Assembly: GCA_947627215.1 (NCBI GenBank)
Contig: CANQVD010000001.1
Coordinates: 107,019-171,018 of the forward strand
Length of the DNA: 64,000 nucleotides
Source of the DNA: an uncultured Eisenbergiella sp.
Lineage (GTDB): Bacteria; Bacillota; Clostridia; Lachnospirales; Lachnospiraceae
Reading direction: 5' to 3'
The translations under genes and the position numbers were made by a program. Below, piece by piece: positions 51,548-60,380 of the stretch. Within the stretch, counting starts at the first letter, position 1; each line of letters opens with the position of its first letter. The notes below the pieces were generated by a model. It made no database searches. It was not told where the DNA came from and saw only the letters and a list, made by a program, of their open reading frames with translations.

Positions 51548-54500
51548 TTACTCCTGCAGCGTGATCGACGGCAGCCTTTCCGGCACGGTCAGCGGCATCG
51601 CGTCGCTCACCAGCCGCTGTCCCCGGTTTGTCAGCGCATCGTCCACCCGGTAAAGCTGGGCTCTGACGAGTCCGGAAATATCCGGAACCCTTCCGTCTGC
51701 ATCCGGTTCGATCCAGTAGATCCAGATCCCGCTGCTCACTTCTCCCAGCGCGCCCTGCTCCGGCACCTTCGCCAGAATGATCTGGTGCGCCGCCAGCGAT
51801 CCGTCCGCCTGCACGCCGCCGAGAATCTCGCCCTTATCGTCGTAGAGCACCGCCACGTTATAGGCCGGATTGCCTTTATAGTTCCCGGTGAAGATCAGCG
51901 AGCCCTGCGGAATGCTTTTCCCGGTTTCCTTTTCATATACGTATTCGTTCTGCAGGATCCCAACAGCGCCGTCCGTTCCGCCCTTTGCCGTGCCGAAGGA
52001 GATGCTGTCGCCGGTAGGTCCCAGCACATCCAGCTCCGTGACGGAAACCGTCTTCTGTCCGACGGCACGCAGCCGCAGATACGCCGCGTCATAGGTGCAG
52101 ATCCAGGGATCCTTCTTTTCGTTTTCAAAATAAACGGTCTGCGTGTCCTCATCGCTCCGGAACGTCCCGGTTTTCACCGTCGTCCAGTCGGTCCCGTTCA
52201 GGCTGACGGCCACCTCGTAATCCGCAATGGGCGTTCCGCCCTTCACGGTATATTTCAGGCCGCTGACGGCCAGCACCTGGTGGAAGGAAATCAGGATCAC
52301 CGCATCTTCCGCTTTCGTCGTGCCGGTATAAGTCGTTTCATAATCGTTGTCGATGACCATCCGGATGGCCGGCTCCTTTTCCGGCTCGCAGGGATCCGTT
52401 TCATCCGCATCCGGAAGCTGATCCTGCCCGGATTCCAGCGCGATCTTATCAAACGTCCATGCGGATTTGTCATGGCTCCCGTCGTGGGAAATGCGGACCG
52501 TGCCCACCTTTTTCGCCAGGGAACGGTATCCGAACTTGTCGATCGCGGTCACCTCATAGTCCATCACCCGGTTGTTCACCGTAGAGACATGATCCACAAA
52601 GCTGTCCGTGGTGGTAAAGCCCACCACCTGACCCACGGGTTTTCCGTCCTCGTAGCAGTAGCGGACGATCTCATAGCCCAGAAGCACTTCCGGGTCCGCG
52701 CTGCCCGTTATCGTGACCGTCACTTCGTTTGGCACCTTTTCCGAAACAACCGCCCTGCTGGAAGCGCTGACCACATCCTTTCCCCGGATGGTCGCGCCCG
52801 TTCCGTGCTCGAGCTCATAGGCGCGCGCGTCGTCGTTCAGATAATACAGCGCCCGCTCTTCCTTTTCAAACTGCTGCGCATACGCGTATGTGCCGGCATC
52901 CGGCAGCATGCCCCAGCGAAGGAAGAAATCGGTCAGATCCTTCCCGGCCGCCGCGCAGGACAGGCGCATGAGCTTCTGGTCGACGTCGCCCTCCAAGACC
53001 AGGCTGCCGGGCGCGCGGGAAGGATCCCTCGCATAGGAATCCACCCTCGCGAAGAACAGGCTGTCGAACTGCTCCGCATAGGAATCGTAGGTCTTATAAT
53101 TGTAATCTCTGTCGTAGGCGAGATGGAGCTGCCAGTAAAGCGCCAACTGCGTGAATACATTGGAGGATCTGCCCACCGTGTTGGACGTCACCTTTTTATA
53201 TACCTCCGGATACTGGAACCGGATGGAGTCGTTATTGTCCTTCGCGCTGGAAAGCAGGGCGAAATAATTGTTTGTGATCTCCGCAATGGCATAGGCGCCC
53301 TGATTGATGTCGTGCCCGATCTCATGGGAAATTCCCCAGCCGAACCAGCTTCCGTCAATATATCTGCCCCGCTCATCCGCCTGGACGGGCCTGCCGCCGG
53401 AAAGGCCGGAAACGGAATCCCATTCGATGCCGATGTGATTGCCGGAGGCATACATGAACGCGCCCGCAAACATCCGCATATAGCGGATATTCAGGTGCTG
53501 AGCGGGCAGCCGGTCGGTTGCCGGCGCATCCGCCTCATCGGTCAGGCCTTTGTGCTGATAAAACAGCGTCAGCATCTGCTCCATCGCCTGCAGGGACTGA
53601 TCCAACTGCGTTGCCTGCTCCTGCACGGAGCCGCCGGTCAGCCCTTTTAACAGCATTGTCCCGGATACCGAGTACATCATCTGGTCCATCATGATATCGG
53701 TGGCATCCAGAATGCAGTTCTGTCTGTCAAACGCGCGGTCAACGCTTCTGTTTTCACTGTCCCGGTGGAACTCCTCATGAAGCTTTTCCAGCTCCTGCGT
53801 CTGCTCCCGCAGCGCTTCTACATAGGAAAGGATCTTTTCACTGCGCGCATCCGCGTCCGTCACCCCGTACAGGTTCAGCACCGGAATTTTCGCGCCGCCG
53901 CTGACGCGCACCGCATAGCGGTCCTTTTCGTCGCTGCCGGTATACTCCACATAGAGGGAGCCGCCGCCCTCCACCGCAAGGCTCTGGATGGACGGAATCG
54001 TAATCTCGTTGCGGCCCACGCGCAGCGTGGCCACCTCCATCGCAAAGGCGCTGGCCTCCGCATGGTGCTGGGTCGCAATCAGCTTCAGCCTGGACACATC
54101 GCCGGTTCGCTGCGTATTGTGTCCTACATAAATCACGATCTTCTCTCCTGCCGCGGCGGCGATGCCCAGAGGCTGCCAGGCGTTCAGCCCGCCGAAGCCC
54201 ACGTGCTTGTCCTTAGCGGCCGTGATGGCCGGATCGATATAAATGACATCCGTCAGCTCCGCGTTCAGAATTTCCCTCGCGGTGTCCAGCTCCTTCTGGA
54301 GGGACGAGCGCTCGGGATGGTATTCTCCGCTCTTCTCATCCTTCGTATCCAGACGGGTCTGGAGCTTTTGAATGTCGCTGATATCCACCTCCGGCCGCAG
54401 GGTGGAATGCAGATCGTCCGCGTACAGTCCCAGAATGTCATCCTCCAGCGGATCGTAGTAATAGAAATTCACTTCCGCTATCACGACATTCTCATAACCG

Positions 54501-57214
54501 CTCCCTCTGGTAAAGCCCAGACGGATCCTGTCCGATTTGACCGCGTGATCCAGCTTGATCGCATAATATCTGGTGTTGTTCGCGTCGCGCTTTTCCAGGA
54601 GGCGGGGATTTTCCGCCTTCTGCCAGCGCGCGTTCTCATCATCGTACCAGAACACCGATACCCTGCTGTACCAACCAAGGTTCTCCGATTCCGCAAAGGT
54701 GATATAGTTCATTTCATAAGGCTGGTCAAAGGTGAAGATCAGCCCCTTGTTTTCGCTCTCATAATGCGCTCCGTCGTCCCAGTCCTTCATCTGATAGAAC
54801 GAACCGAAATCCTTGTCCGCCGCTCCGAAGGCCTGTTTCGCATCCCCCTCATCCAGGGGACTGTTGACCATGGCGCCCTGTCCGTGGGTCACGCTGACGA
54901 TATGGGCGCTCAGCTTCCCGACGCCCTGCGCTTCGTTGATCAGCCTGTATTTGGGCATCAGCGCGGGAAGAACGGAAACGGTTTCCGCCTCGGAATGAAT
55001 GGAGTCGCCGCTCTCTCCCAGCTCATTGACGCCGGTCACGTACACCTCATAGACCGCATGGTCTTTAAGCCCTTCGATCTCGTAGCTGCTGCGCGTGACG
55101 TGATCCACTTCGGTAAACGAGGATGCGCCCTTTTCCCGGTAATAAACCCGGTAATAGTCCGTATCCTTCATGTTCTTCCAGCTCATGCGCACACATTTCA
55201 GGCCGCCCGTCGCCTTCAGATTGTCCGGCGGGGCCGGAGGGGCGGAAACCTTCGGCGTCACATACAGAACGTCAGAATATCCGCTGGTCCAGGAACCGTT
55301 TACGGACTGTACGCACACCTCATAGACCGTCCCGTTGACCAGCTTTCCGTCCCCCGAGGTGCTGGTGGATTTCACCTCCAGGCTGTTCGCCGCGGTCGGT
55401 ATGATCTCTTCTTTCCCATTGCAGGCGATTTTCACCTCATAGCCCGTCACGTTCACGGAGGCATTCCAGGTCAGGGAAAACGCCTTGTCCATCTCCACCG
55501 CCTGAAGACCCGCAGGCGCTTCCGGTTTAAGCTCCGGAATCCGCTTCTCCATATCGTTCAGAAATTCTACCTTGGAAATATCCGCCAGCGTGGAACCGCC
55601 TGAGGTTTTCGTGACGCGCAGCGTGACCTTCTTCACCGCGACCTGGCCGCCCAGATCGATCTGCAGACTGTCCTGCCCCTCTTCCTGTTCCTCTCCCGGC
55701 GCGGCGAACAGAGCGATGGTATTGTGAGAAGACACCTTCCCGCCGAGGATCCGGTAAACCGTTCCCGCTTCGTCTCCTTCTCCGGTCACCACCGTAATCT
55801 CGCCTTCCAGAATGGCATGCTCGCCCATTTCAATGGAGATCGTCTCCATCACGGCGCCGTCTTCCTTTTCCCCGTCCCCGGTCAGATCAAAGCCGAGCTC
55901 TACGGGATGCTCCGAAGAAATGTTTTCCCCTCCGGCGGGCGCCAGCGTCACGCTGCTTCCGTCCTCCTTCAGAAGATCGCCTACCGCGCCGCTGCCCCCC
56001 CGGATGTCCGTATCCGCCGCTTTCGAAATTTCCACCGCTTCCGGCGCAACCCGGGTCCGAACCGTGGAAAGCAGATCGAAGGAACCCTCCTTCGCCTCGT
56101 TCATTCTGGCGAGACTGCTGACAAAATACTGCAGGTCCACCAGCGTATTTTTTCCGTCGCCGTCAAGATCCGTGTCCCCGGCCGCCTCCGGCTGTTTCTC
56201 GATGGCCTGGATGATCGCGTCCCGATCCCAGTTATCCAGTTGGCCATCGCCGTTCACATCGCCCAGCAGCATCGTTCCCGGATGGATCTTCCCTTTTTCA
56301 TATCCTGTTTCATTCTGCCCGTCGCTCCCGCTTCCCAGCGCGATCACACCGGTATAAATTTCCAGCGTCCGGATTTCTCCGTCCACCGCGATATCTTCAT
56401 GCGTATAGCTGACAAAGCCGGGGGCCTTCGCGACCAGCCGATAGCTCCCTTTTTTCAGTCCGTCAAAAGCGATCTCATGCCTGGTCTGCGCGGAAGAAAG
56501 CGTCCGGCTCACCGGCTCCCCCACCGCTTCAAAGCTTCCGCCTTCGTCCCGGTACAGGCAAACCGTCACTTCCGTATCCCGCGCGCGGAGCAGAGCATTC
56601 CCCAGAATGACCTCGATCCTTCCCGCGGCATCCTTTCCGCCGGATATCACCTCCATGGGATCCGTCAGGATCCCGCGCATGCCGGAGGAAGCGCCGCTTC
56701 GCATCCGCCTGGATTTGGAGCCCGCTTCGGATTCCGTTTCCGTTTCCGATTCTGTTTCCGTCTCGGTTTCGGACTCCGTTTCCATCTCGGTTTCGGTCTC
56801 CGTTTCCGTCTCCGTCTCAGATTCCGTTTCGGTTTCCGGACTTGTCCCGGACTCCGTCTCCGCCGTTTCGCCGTCCGGCCGTGTCCCCGGTTCGGATTCC
56901 GTTCCGGCCGCGTCCTGCGGCTGTGTTTCGGTTTCCGTCGCCCCTTCACTTCCCGGCCGTGTCCCCGCTCCGTCTTCCCGCTCCGTCACGGCCTGCGTTT
57001 CCGTCCCGATTTCTGCGGTATCCGTTTCCGGCGGGGTCTCCGTCTCCGAAAAGGACATTTCCCGGATTTCCGTCTCCTGCGTCTCCCCGTCCGCAGGATC
57101 CGCGCCGGCTTCCATTCCCGCCGCGTTGCTGACGATTCCCCTGGACGTGCCGAAGGACATCACATTCGCTGTGATCAAACAAATCGCTAAAGCCCATACC
57201 ATTCTGCGTTTCAT
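51548..57214 (-). CDS. Giant secreted M60-like (mucinase-type) metalloprotease with dockerin
   Basis: 1888 residues. Signal peptide; Glu/Thr/Ser repeat stretch (~40-175); a CNA-B/carboxypeptidase-regulatory-like beta domain (~180-300); a dockerin with two calcium loops, DVNGDGQLDNWD from D319 and DLDGDGKNTLVD from D349; discoidin-like and fibronectin type III domains (~490-880); helical and beta linker; the catalytic domain with zinc motif GISHEIGHDINQG (H1297, E1298, H1301) and AIAEITNN (E1312), matching HExxH-x10-E of M60/enhancin peptidases; more FN3 and carbohydrate-binding-like domains to the end. M60-like enzymes cleave mucin-type glycoproteins. There is no LPxTG or C-terminal anchor, so the dockerin is the likely means of cell attachment. 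Start follows GAGGAAACGG. Confidence 0.88.
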   Translation of the reverse strand: MKRRMVWALAICLITANVMSFGTSRGIVSNAAGMEAGADPADGETQETEIREMSFSETETPPETDTAEIGTETQAVTEREDGAGTRPGSEGATETETQPQDAAGTESEPGTRPDGETAETESGTSPETETESETETETETETEMETESETETETESETETESEAGSKSRRMRSGASSGMRGILTDPMEVISGGKDAAGRIEVILGNALLRARDTEVTVCLYRDEGGSFEAVGEPVSRTLSSAQTRHEIAFDGLKKGSYRLVAKAPGFVSYTHEDIAVDGEIRTLEIYTGVIALGSGSDGQNETGYEKGKIHPGTMLLGDVNGDGQLDNWDRDAIIQAIEKQPEAAGDTDLDGDGKNTLVDLQYFVSSLARMNEAKEGSFDLLSTVRTRVAPEAVEISKAADTDIRGGSGAVGDLLKEDGSSVTLAPAGGENISSEHPVELGFDLTGDGEKEDGAVMETISIEMGEHAILEGEITVVTGEGDEAGTVYRILGGKVSSHNTIALFAAPGEEQEEGQDSLQIDLGGQVAVKKVTLRVTKTSGGSTLADISKVEFLNDMEKRIPELKPEAPAGLQAVEMDKAFSLTWNASVNVTGYEVKIACNGKEEIIPTAANSLEVKSTSTSGDGKLVNGTVYEVCVQSVNGSWTSGYSDVLYVTPKVSAPPAPPDNLKATGGLKCVRMSWKNMKDTDYYRVYYREKGASSFTEVDHVTRSSYEIEGLKDHAVYEVYVTGVNELGESGDSIHSEAETVSVLPALMPKYRLINEAQGVGKLSAHIVSVTHGQGAMVNSPLDEGDAKQAFGAADKDFGSFYQMKDWDDGAHYESENKGLIFTFDQPYEMNYITFAESENLGWYSRVSVFWYDDENARWQKAENPRLLEKRDANNTRYYAIKLDHAVKSDRIRLGFTRGSGYENVVIAEVNFYYYDPLEDDILGLYADDLHSTLRPEVDISDIQKLQTRLDTKDEKSGEYHPERSSLQKELDTAREILNAELTDVIYIDPAITAAKDKHVGFGGLNAWQPLGIAAAAGEKIVIYVGHNTQRTGDVSRLKLIATQHHAEASAFAMEVATLRVGRNEITIPSIQSLAVEGGGSLYVEYTGSDEKDRYAVRVSGGAKIPVLNLYGVTDADARSEKILSYVEALREQTQELEKLHEEFHRDSENRSVDRAFDRQNCILDATDIMMDQMMYSVSGTMLLKGLTGGSVQEQATQLDQSLQAMEQMLTLFYQHKGLTDEADAPATDRLPAQHLNIRYMRMFAGAFMYASGNHIGIEWDSVSGLSGGRPVQADERGRYIDGSWFGWGISHEIGHDINQGAYAIAEITNNYFALLSSAKDNNDSIRFQYPEVYKKVTSNTVGRSSNVFTQLALYWQLHLAYDRDYNYKTYDSYAEQFDSLFFARVDSYARDPSRAPGSLVLEGDVDQKLMRLSCAAAGKDLTDFFLRWGMLPDAGTYAYAQQFEKEERALYYLNDDARAYELEHGTGATIRGKDVVSASSRAVVSEKVPNEVTVTITGSADPEVLLGYEIVRYCYEDGKPVGQVVGFTTTDSFVDHVSTVNNRVMDYEVTAIDKFGYRSLAKKVGTVRISHDGSHDKSAWTFDKIALESGQDQLPDADETDPCEPEKEPAIRMVIDNDYETTYTGTTKAEDAVILISFHQVLAVSGLKYTVKGGTPIADYEVAVSLNGTDWTTVKTGTFRSDEDTQTVYFENEKKDPWICTYDAAYLRLRAVGQKTVSVTELDVLGPTGDSISFGTAKGGTDGAVGILQNEYVYEKETGKSIPQGSLIFTGNYKGNPAYNVAVLYDDKGEILGGVQADGSLAAHQIILAKVPEQGALGEVSSGIWIYWIEPDADGRVPDISGLVRAQLYRVDDALTNRGQRLVSDAMPLTVPERLPSITLQE
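56730..56840. repeat. In-frame hexanucleotide-like repeat tract in the M60-like gene
   Basis: A ~110-bp run of near-identical 6- and 12-bp units (variants of TCCGTTTC / TCGGTTTC on the plus strand) encodes an ETETESETETE-like stretch. Unit length is a multiple of three, so gain or loss of units would lengthen or shorten the linker without breaking the frame. Confidence 0.8.
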
Positions 57215-57314
57215 ATCCGTTTCCTCATCATCCGTGCTCGTAAAGTGCCCGCCGCATCCTGCGCCGCCGGGAACCCGCTTCCGTCCTCTTTATAAAACCT
57301 TCCCTGTCATTCCG

Positions 57315-58226
57315 TCACGTATTTTCCGCGATGCGGTCCGCCAGAATGATCGACAGCATATCACCGCAGGAAAACCGGTTTTGCAGATCCCGGTACACTT
57401 CCCGCTTCGCCGCCCCCGCTTCCCTGGCCTTCAGCCAGAGCAGCGTCGCCCGCAGCTCTTCATAGGCCGCCTTTTCCAGTCCCAGCTTCTCATAACCCTC
57501 GTCCCGCTCCGCCAGCCCGAAAATCACATCCAGCATGTGATAAACATCCCAGGCGTCCTGTTCTTTGCATTCCAGCAGGCGTCTCAGCTCCTCCAGCCCG
57601 TAAAACGGCCTCATGTATTCCTCGATCCGGCTCTGCAGAATCGGATTCTGCAGATATTTTTCAAAGAAAGCGTCATATCCGCTCTGGTCGTCCGAAAACA
57701 CCAGATGTCTCACAGCGGTCAGCATTCTGTCGATCTGTTCACTTGCCTCCGGACGGATGGGAATGGACGTTCCGCACAGGAAGTTCACGAAAAAGTTTTC
57801 CAGCGAGACCTCCCATCCGGCCCCTTCCGTCCCGATCAGGCGCTCCATGCACTGCTCCAGCGCCAGACGGTCCTCCAGGTCCGTTTCCGTCACCGCCGGG
57901 AACATCGCCGTCCGCCGTCCCTGCTCCTGTCTACGTTTATTCTCCACATAGGCAGCGGCCAGATCTGTCAGCGCATAATATTTGAACCGGCCCTGTACCT
58001 CCGTCTTCAAAAGCGCCGGCTGAAAAGAACGGAAATTCTGGCAGATATTCCAAAGGGATGTGGGCGTGCTGCCGATCCCGGCTGCCAGCTCCTTATGGGA
58101 GATCCTTTTATGTGCATAGACGGTTTCCAGAACTTCCCTCCGCTGCCGCGACAAAAAATCGTCTATTTTTCTGATCAGTTCATCATTCAATTCATTTTTT
58201 ATGGGTTGATTTCGAAGAGCTTCCAT
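57315..58226 (-). CDS. Winged-helix protein, possible regulator of the M60-like locus
   Basis: 303 residues. The N-terminal ~90 residues read as a winged helix (RREVLETVYAHKRISHKELA, then AGIGSTPTSLWNICQNFRSF, and QGRFKYYALTDLA). The remaining ~200 are helical with no recognised domain (YLQNPILQSRIEEYMRPFYG; CKEQDAWDVYHMLDVIFGLA). It could be a DNA-binding regulator with a helical sensing domain. It stands 100 bp upstream of the metalloprotease gene in the same direction and has a clear promoter. A role in controlling that gene is inferred from position only. Start follows GTGAGGTGC. Confidence 0.65.
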   Translation of the reverse strand: MEALRNQPIKNELNDELIRKIDDFLSRQRREVLETVYAHKRISHKELAAGIGSTPTSLWNICQNFRSFQPALLKTEVQGRFKYYALTDLAAAYVENKRRQEQGRRTAMFPAVTETDLEDRLALEQCMERLIGTEGAGWEVSLENFFVNFLCGTSIPIRPEASEQIDRMLTAVRHLVFSDDQSGYDAFFEKYLQNPILQSRIEEYMRPFYGLEELRRLLECKEQDAWDVYHMLDVIFGLAERDEGYEKLGLEKAAYEELRATLLWLKAREAGAAKREVYRDLQNRFSCGDMLSIILADRIAENT

Positions 58227-58260
58227 AAAAGCACCTCACTTTTCATTCATCCGTGAAGTT

Positions 58261-58289
58261 ATTTTACTACTTATTAAACCAATTTGCAA
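58261..58289 (-). promoter_or_regulatory. Promoter of the winged-helix gene
   Basis: -35 TTGCAA (58284-58289) and -10 TAAAAT (58261-58266) with 17-bp spacer, in an AT-rich patch. Upstream of it (58290-58482) lies an AT-rich then GC-rich stretch in which I see no gene or clear element. Confidence 0.7.
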
Positions 58290-58482
58290 TAGACAGTTCA
58301 CCTATTTCGACATTTTTCTTTATAAAAAATTCATTTTTTTGAACTTTTCATCTTTCAGTTCTTTTCGCCTGTTCCAAAATACTCTTTTTTGCTTCTCGCC
58401 GATTCCAAATGCCGCCGCATCTCTCCGGACGCGGTACCCCCTTCCTCTGCTTTCCCGTCCCGACGTCCTGTTTTCGGCGCAC

Positions 58483-58512
58483 AAAAAATGCAGCGCCCGC
58501 CTGGACACTGCA
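58483..58512 (-). terminator. Terminator of pckA
   Basis: TGCAGTG / CGCTGCA stem (one G-T pair) with a 10-base loop, followed on the minus strand by TTTTTTG (A-run at 58483-58488). It lies 83 bp past the pckA stop. Flanking GCGCAC / GTGCGC extends the symmetry, so it could act both ways. Confidence 0.75.
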
Positions 58513-58594
58513 CTTTTTCGTGCGCACTGCGCACCCGTTATTTCATTCAGAACGATCCGCCCCGGGGCGGCCATTTTCCGATCCGGAAATCCTC

Positions 58595-60199
58595 TTACAG
58601 TTGAGGGCCGGCGGGAACCAGAGCCTTGCCGGCTTCGTTGCCTTCATACTTCGCGAAATTCTTGATGAATCTCTGCGCCAGATCCTTCGCCTTGGTCTCC
58701 CACTCGGAAGCGTCCGCGTAGGTATTGCGGGGATCCAGAATATTGGTGTCCACGCCCTTCAGCTCGGTAGGAACCTCAAAATTGAAGTAAGGGATCTTCT
58801 TCGTAGGCACGTTCTCGATGTCGCCGTTCAGGATGCCGTCGATGATGCCGCGGGTATCCTTGATGGAGATGCGCTTGCCGGTGCCGTTCCAGCCGGTGTT
58901 GACCAGATAGGCCTTCGCGCCGTTGGCTTCCATCTTCTTCACCAGCTCCTCCGCATATTTGGTGGGATGCAGCTCCAGGAAGGCCTGGCCGAAGCAGGCG
59001 GAGAATGTCGGGGTGGGCTCTGTGATGCCGCGCTCCGTACCGGCCAGCTTGGCGGTGAAACCGGACAGGAAGTAATACTGGGTCTGCTCAGGGGTCAGGA
59101 TGGACACGGGAGGCAGCACGCCGAAAGCGTCAGCGGACAGGAAGATCACATTCTTCGCCGCGGGAGCCGCGGATACAGGGCGCACGATCTTCTCGATGTG
59201 GTCGATGGGATAGGACACACGGGTGTTCTCGGTCACGCTCTTGTCGTTGAAATCGATCTTGCCGTTCTCATCCAGCGTCACATTCTCCAGAAGGGCGTTG
59301 CGCTTGATGGCGTTGTAGATGTCAGGCTCGGAATCCTTGTCCAGGTTGATGACCTTGGCATAGCAGCCGCCCTCGAAGTTGAACACGCCGTTGTCGTCCC
59401 AGCCGTGCTCGTCATCGCCGATCAGCAGACGCTTGGGATCGGTGGACAGCGTGGTCTTGCCGGTGCCGGACAGGCCGAAGAAGATGGCGGTATTCTCGCC
59501 GTTCATATCGGTGTTGGCGGAGCAGTGCATGGAAGCGATACCCTTTAACGGCAGATAATAGTTCATCATGGAGAACATGCCCTTCTTCATCTCGCCGCCG
59601 TACCAGGTATTGATGATGACCTGCTCACGGCTGGTGATGTTGAAGACGACCGCGGTCTCGGAATTGAGGCCCAGCTCCTTATAGTTCTCGACCTTCGCCT
59701 TGGAGGCGTTGTAAACGACGAAATCGGGCTCGAAGTCCGCCAACTCCTCCGCCGTAGGCTGGATGAACATGTTCTTCACGAAGTGCGCCTGCCAGGCCAC
59801 TTCCATGATGAAACGGATCGCCATGCGGGTGTCCTTGTTGGCGCCGCAGAAAGCGTCCACAACATAGAGCTTCTTGTCAGAAAGCTCTTTGATGGCGATG
59901 TCCTTGACGGCCGCCCATGTCTCCTCGGAAGCGGGATGATTGTCATTCTTGTACTCGGGGGAGGTCCACCACACGGTGTCTTTGGAGTTCTCATCCATGA
60001 CGATGAATTTGTCCTTGGGGGAACGGCCCGTGTAGATACCGGTCATGACGTTGACCGCGCCCAGCTCGCTGACCTGACCTTTGTCAAATCCCTCCAGCGA
60101 AGGATCGGTCTCTTCCTCGAACAGGAATTCATAATCAGGATTGTGGACGATCTCTTTGACCCCGGTAATACCGTACTTGCTTAAATTGATCTCTGCCAT
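58595..60199 (-). CDS. pckA: Phosphoenolpyruvate carboxykinase (ATP)
   Basis: 534 residues. It interconverts oxaloacetate and PEP with ATP; in anaerobes it often runs toward oxaloacetate. The P-loop [16 protein letters not shown], the following [20 protein letters not shown], and the [15 protein letters not shown] and [16 protein letters not shown] segments identify it. Oxaloacetate made this way could supply either citrate synthase in the window. Start follows AGGAAAGG; the leader carries a promoter and a CRP/FNR-like palindrome. Confidence 0.98.
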   Translation of the reverse strand: MAEINLSKYGITGVKEIVHNPDYEFLFEEETDPSLEGFDKGQVSELGAVNVMTGIYTGRSPKDKFIVMDENSKDTVWWTSPEYKNDNHPASEETWAAVKDIAIKELSDKKLYVVDAFCGANKDTRMAIRFIMEVAWQAHFVKNMFIQPTAEELADFEPDFVVYNASKAKVENYKELGLNSETAVVFNITSREQVIINTWYGGEMKKGMFSMMNYYLPLKGIASMHCSANTDMNGENTAIFFGLSGTGKTTLSTDPKRLLIGDDEHGWDDNGVFNFEGGCYAKVINLDKDSEPDIYNAIKRNALLENVTLDENGKIDFNDKSVTENTRVSYPIDHIEKIVRPVSAAPAAKNVIFLSADAFGVLPPVSILTPEQTQYYFLSGFTAKLAGTERGITEPTPTFSACFGQAFLELHPTKYAEELVKKMEANGAKAYLVNTGWNGTGKRISIKDTRGIIDGILNGDIENVPTKKIPYFNFEVPTELKGVDTNILDPRNTYADASEWETKAKDLAQRFIKNFAKYEGNEAGKALVPAGPQL

Positions 60200-60228
60200 T
60201 TTGATTTATCCTTTCCTCTTATTATATA

Positions 60229-60244
60229 AGTGACGTAAATCACA
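60229..60244. promoter_or_regulatory. CRP/FNR-like palindrome at the pckA start of transcription
   Basis: On the minus strand TGTGA-TTTACG-TCACT, one base from the TGTGA-N6-TCACA consensus of Crp/Fnr-family regulators. It lies just downstream of the -10, overlapping the expected start of transcription, a place fit for repression. Confidence 0.45.
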
Positions 60245-60251
60245 TCGACTT

Positions 60252-60280
60252 ATTATCTCAAATGTGTTTTCAAAAGTCAA
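60252..60280 (-). promoter_or_regulatory. Promoter of pckA
   Basis: -35 TTGACT (60275-60280) and -10 GATAAT (60252-60257), spacer 17 bp, about 50 bp upstream of the ATG. Confidence 0.75.
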
Positions 60281-60380
60281 TATTTTTGCCTGCAAAAAAC
60301 GCCGTTTAGAATTATTTCATAAAATCCCCGCACGCGGTCAGGGGCTCCCGCCGCAGGATGCCGCCTCCGCGGTTTTCCCT

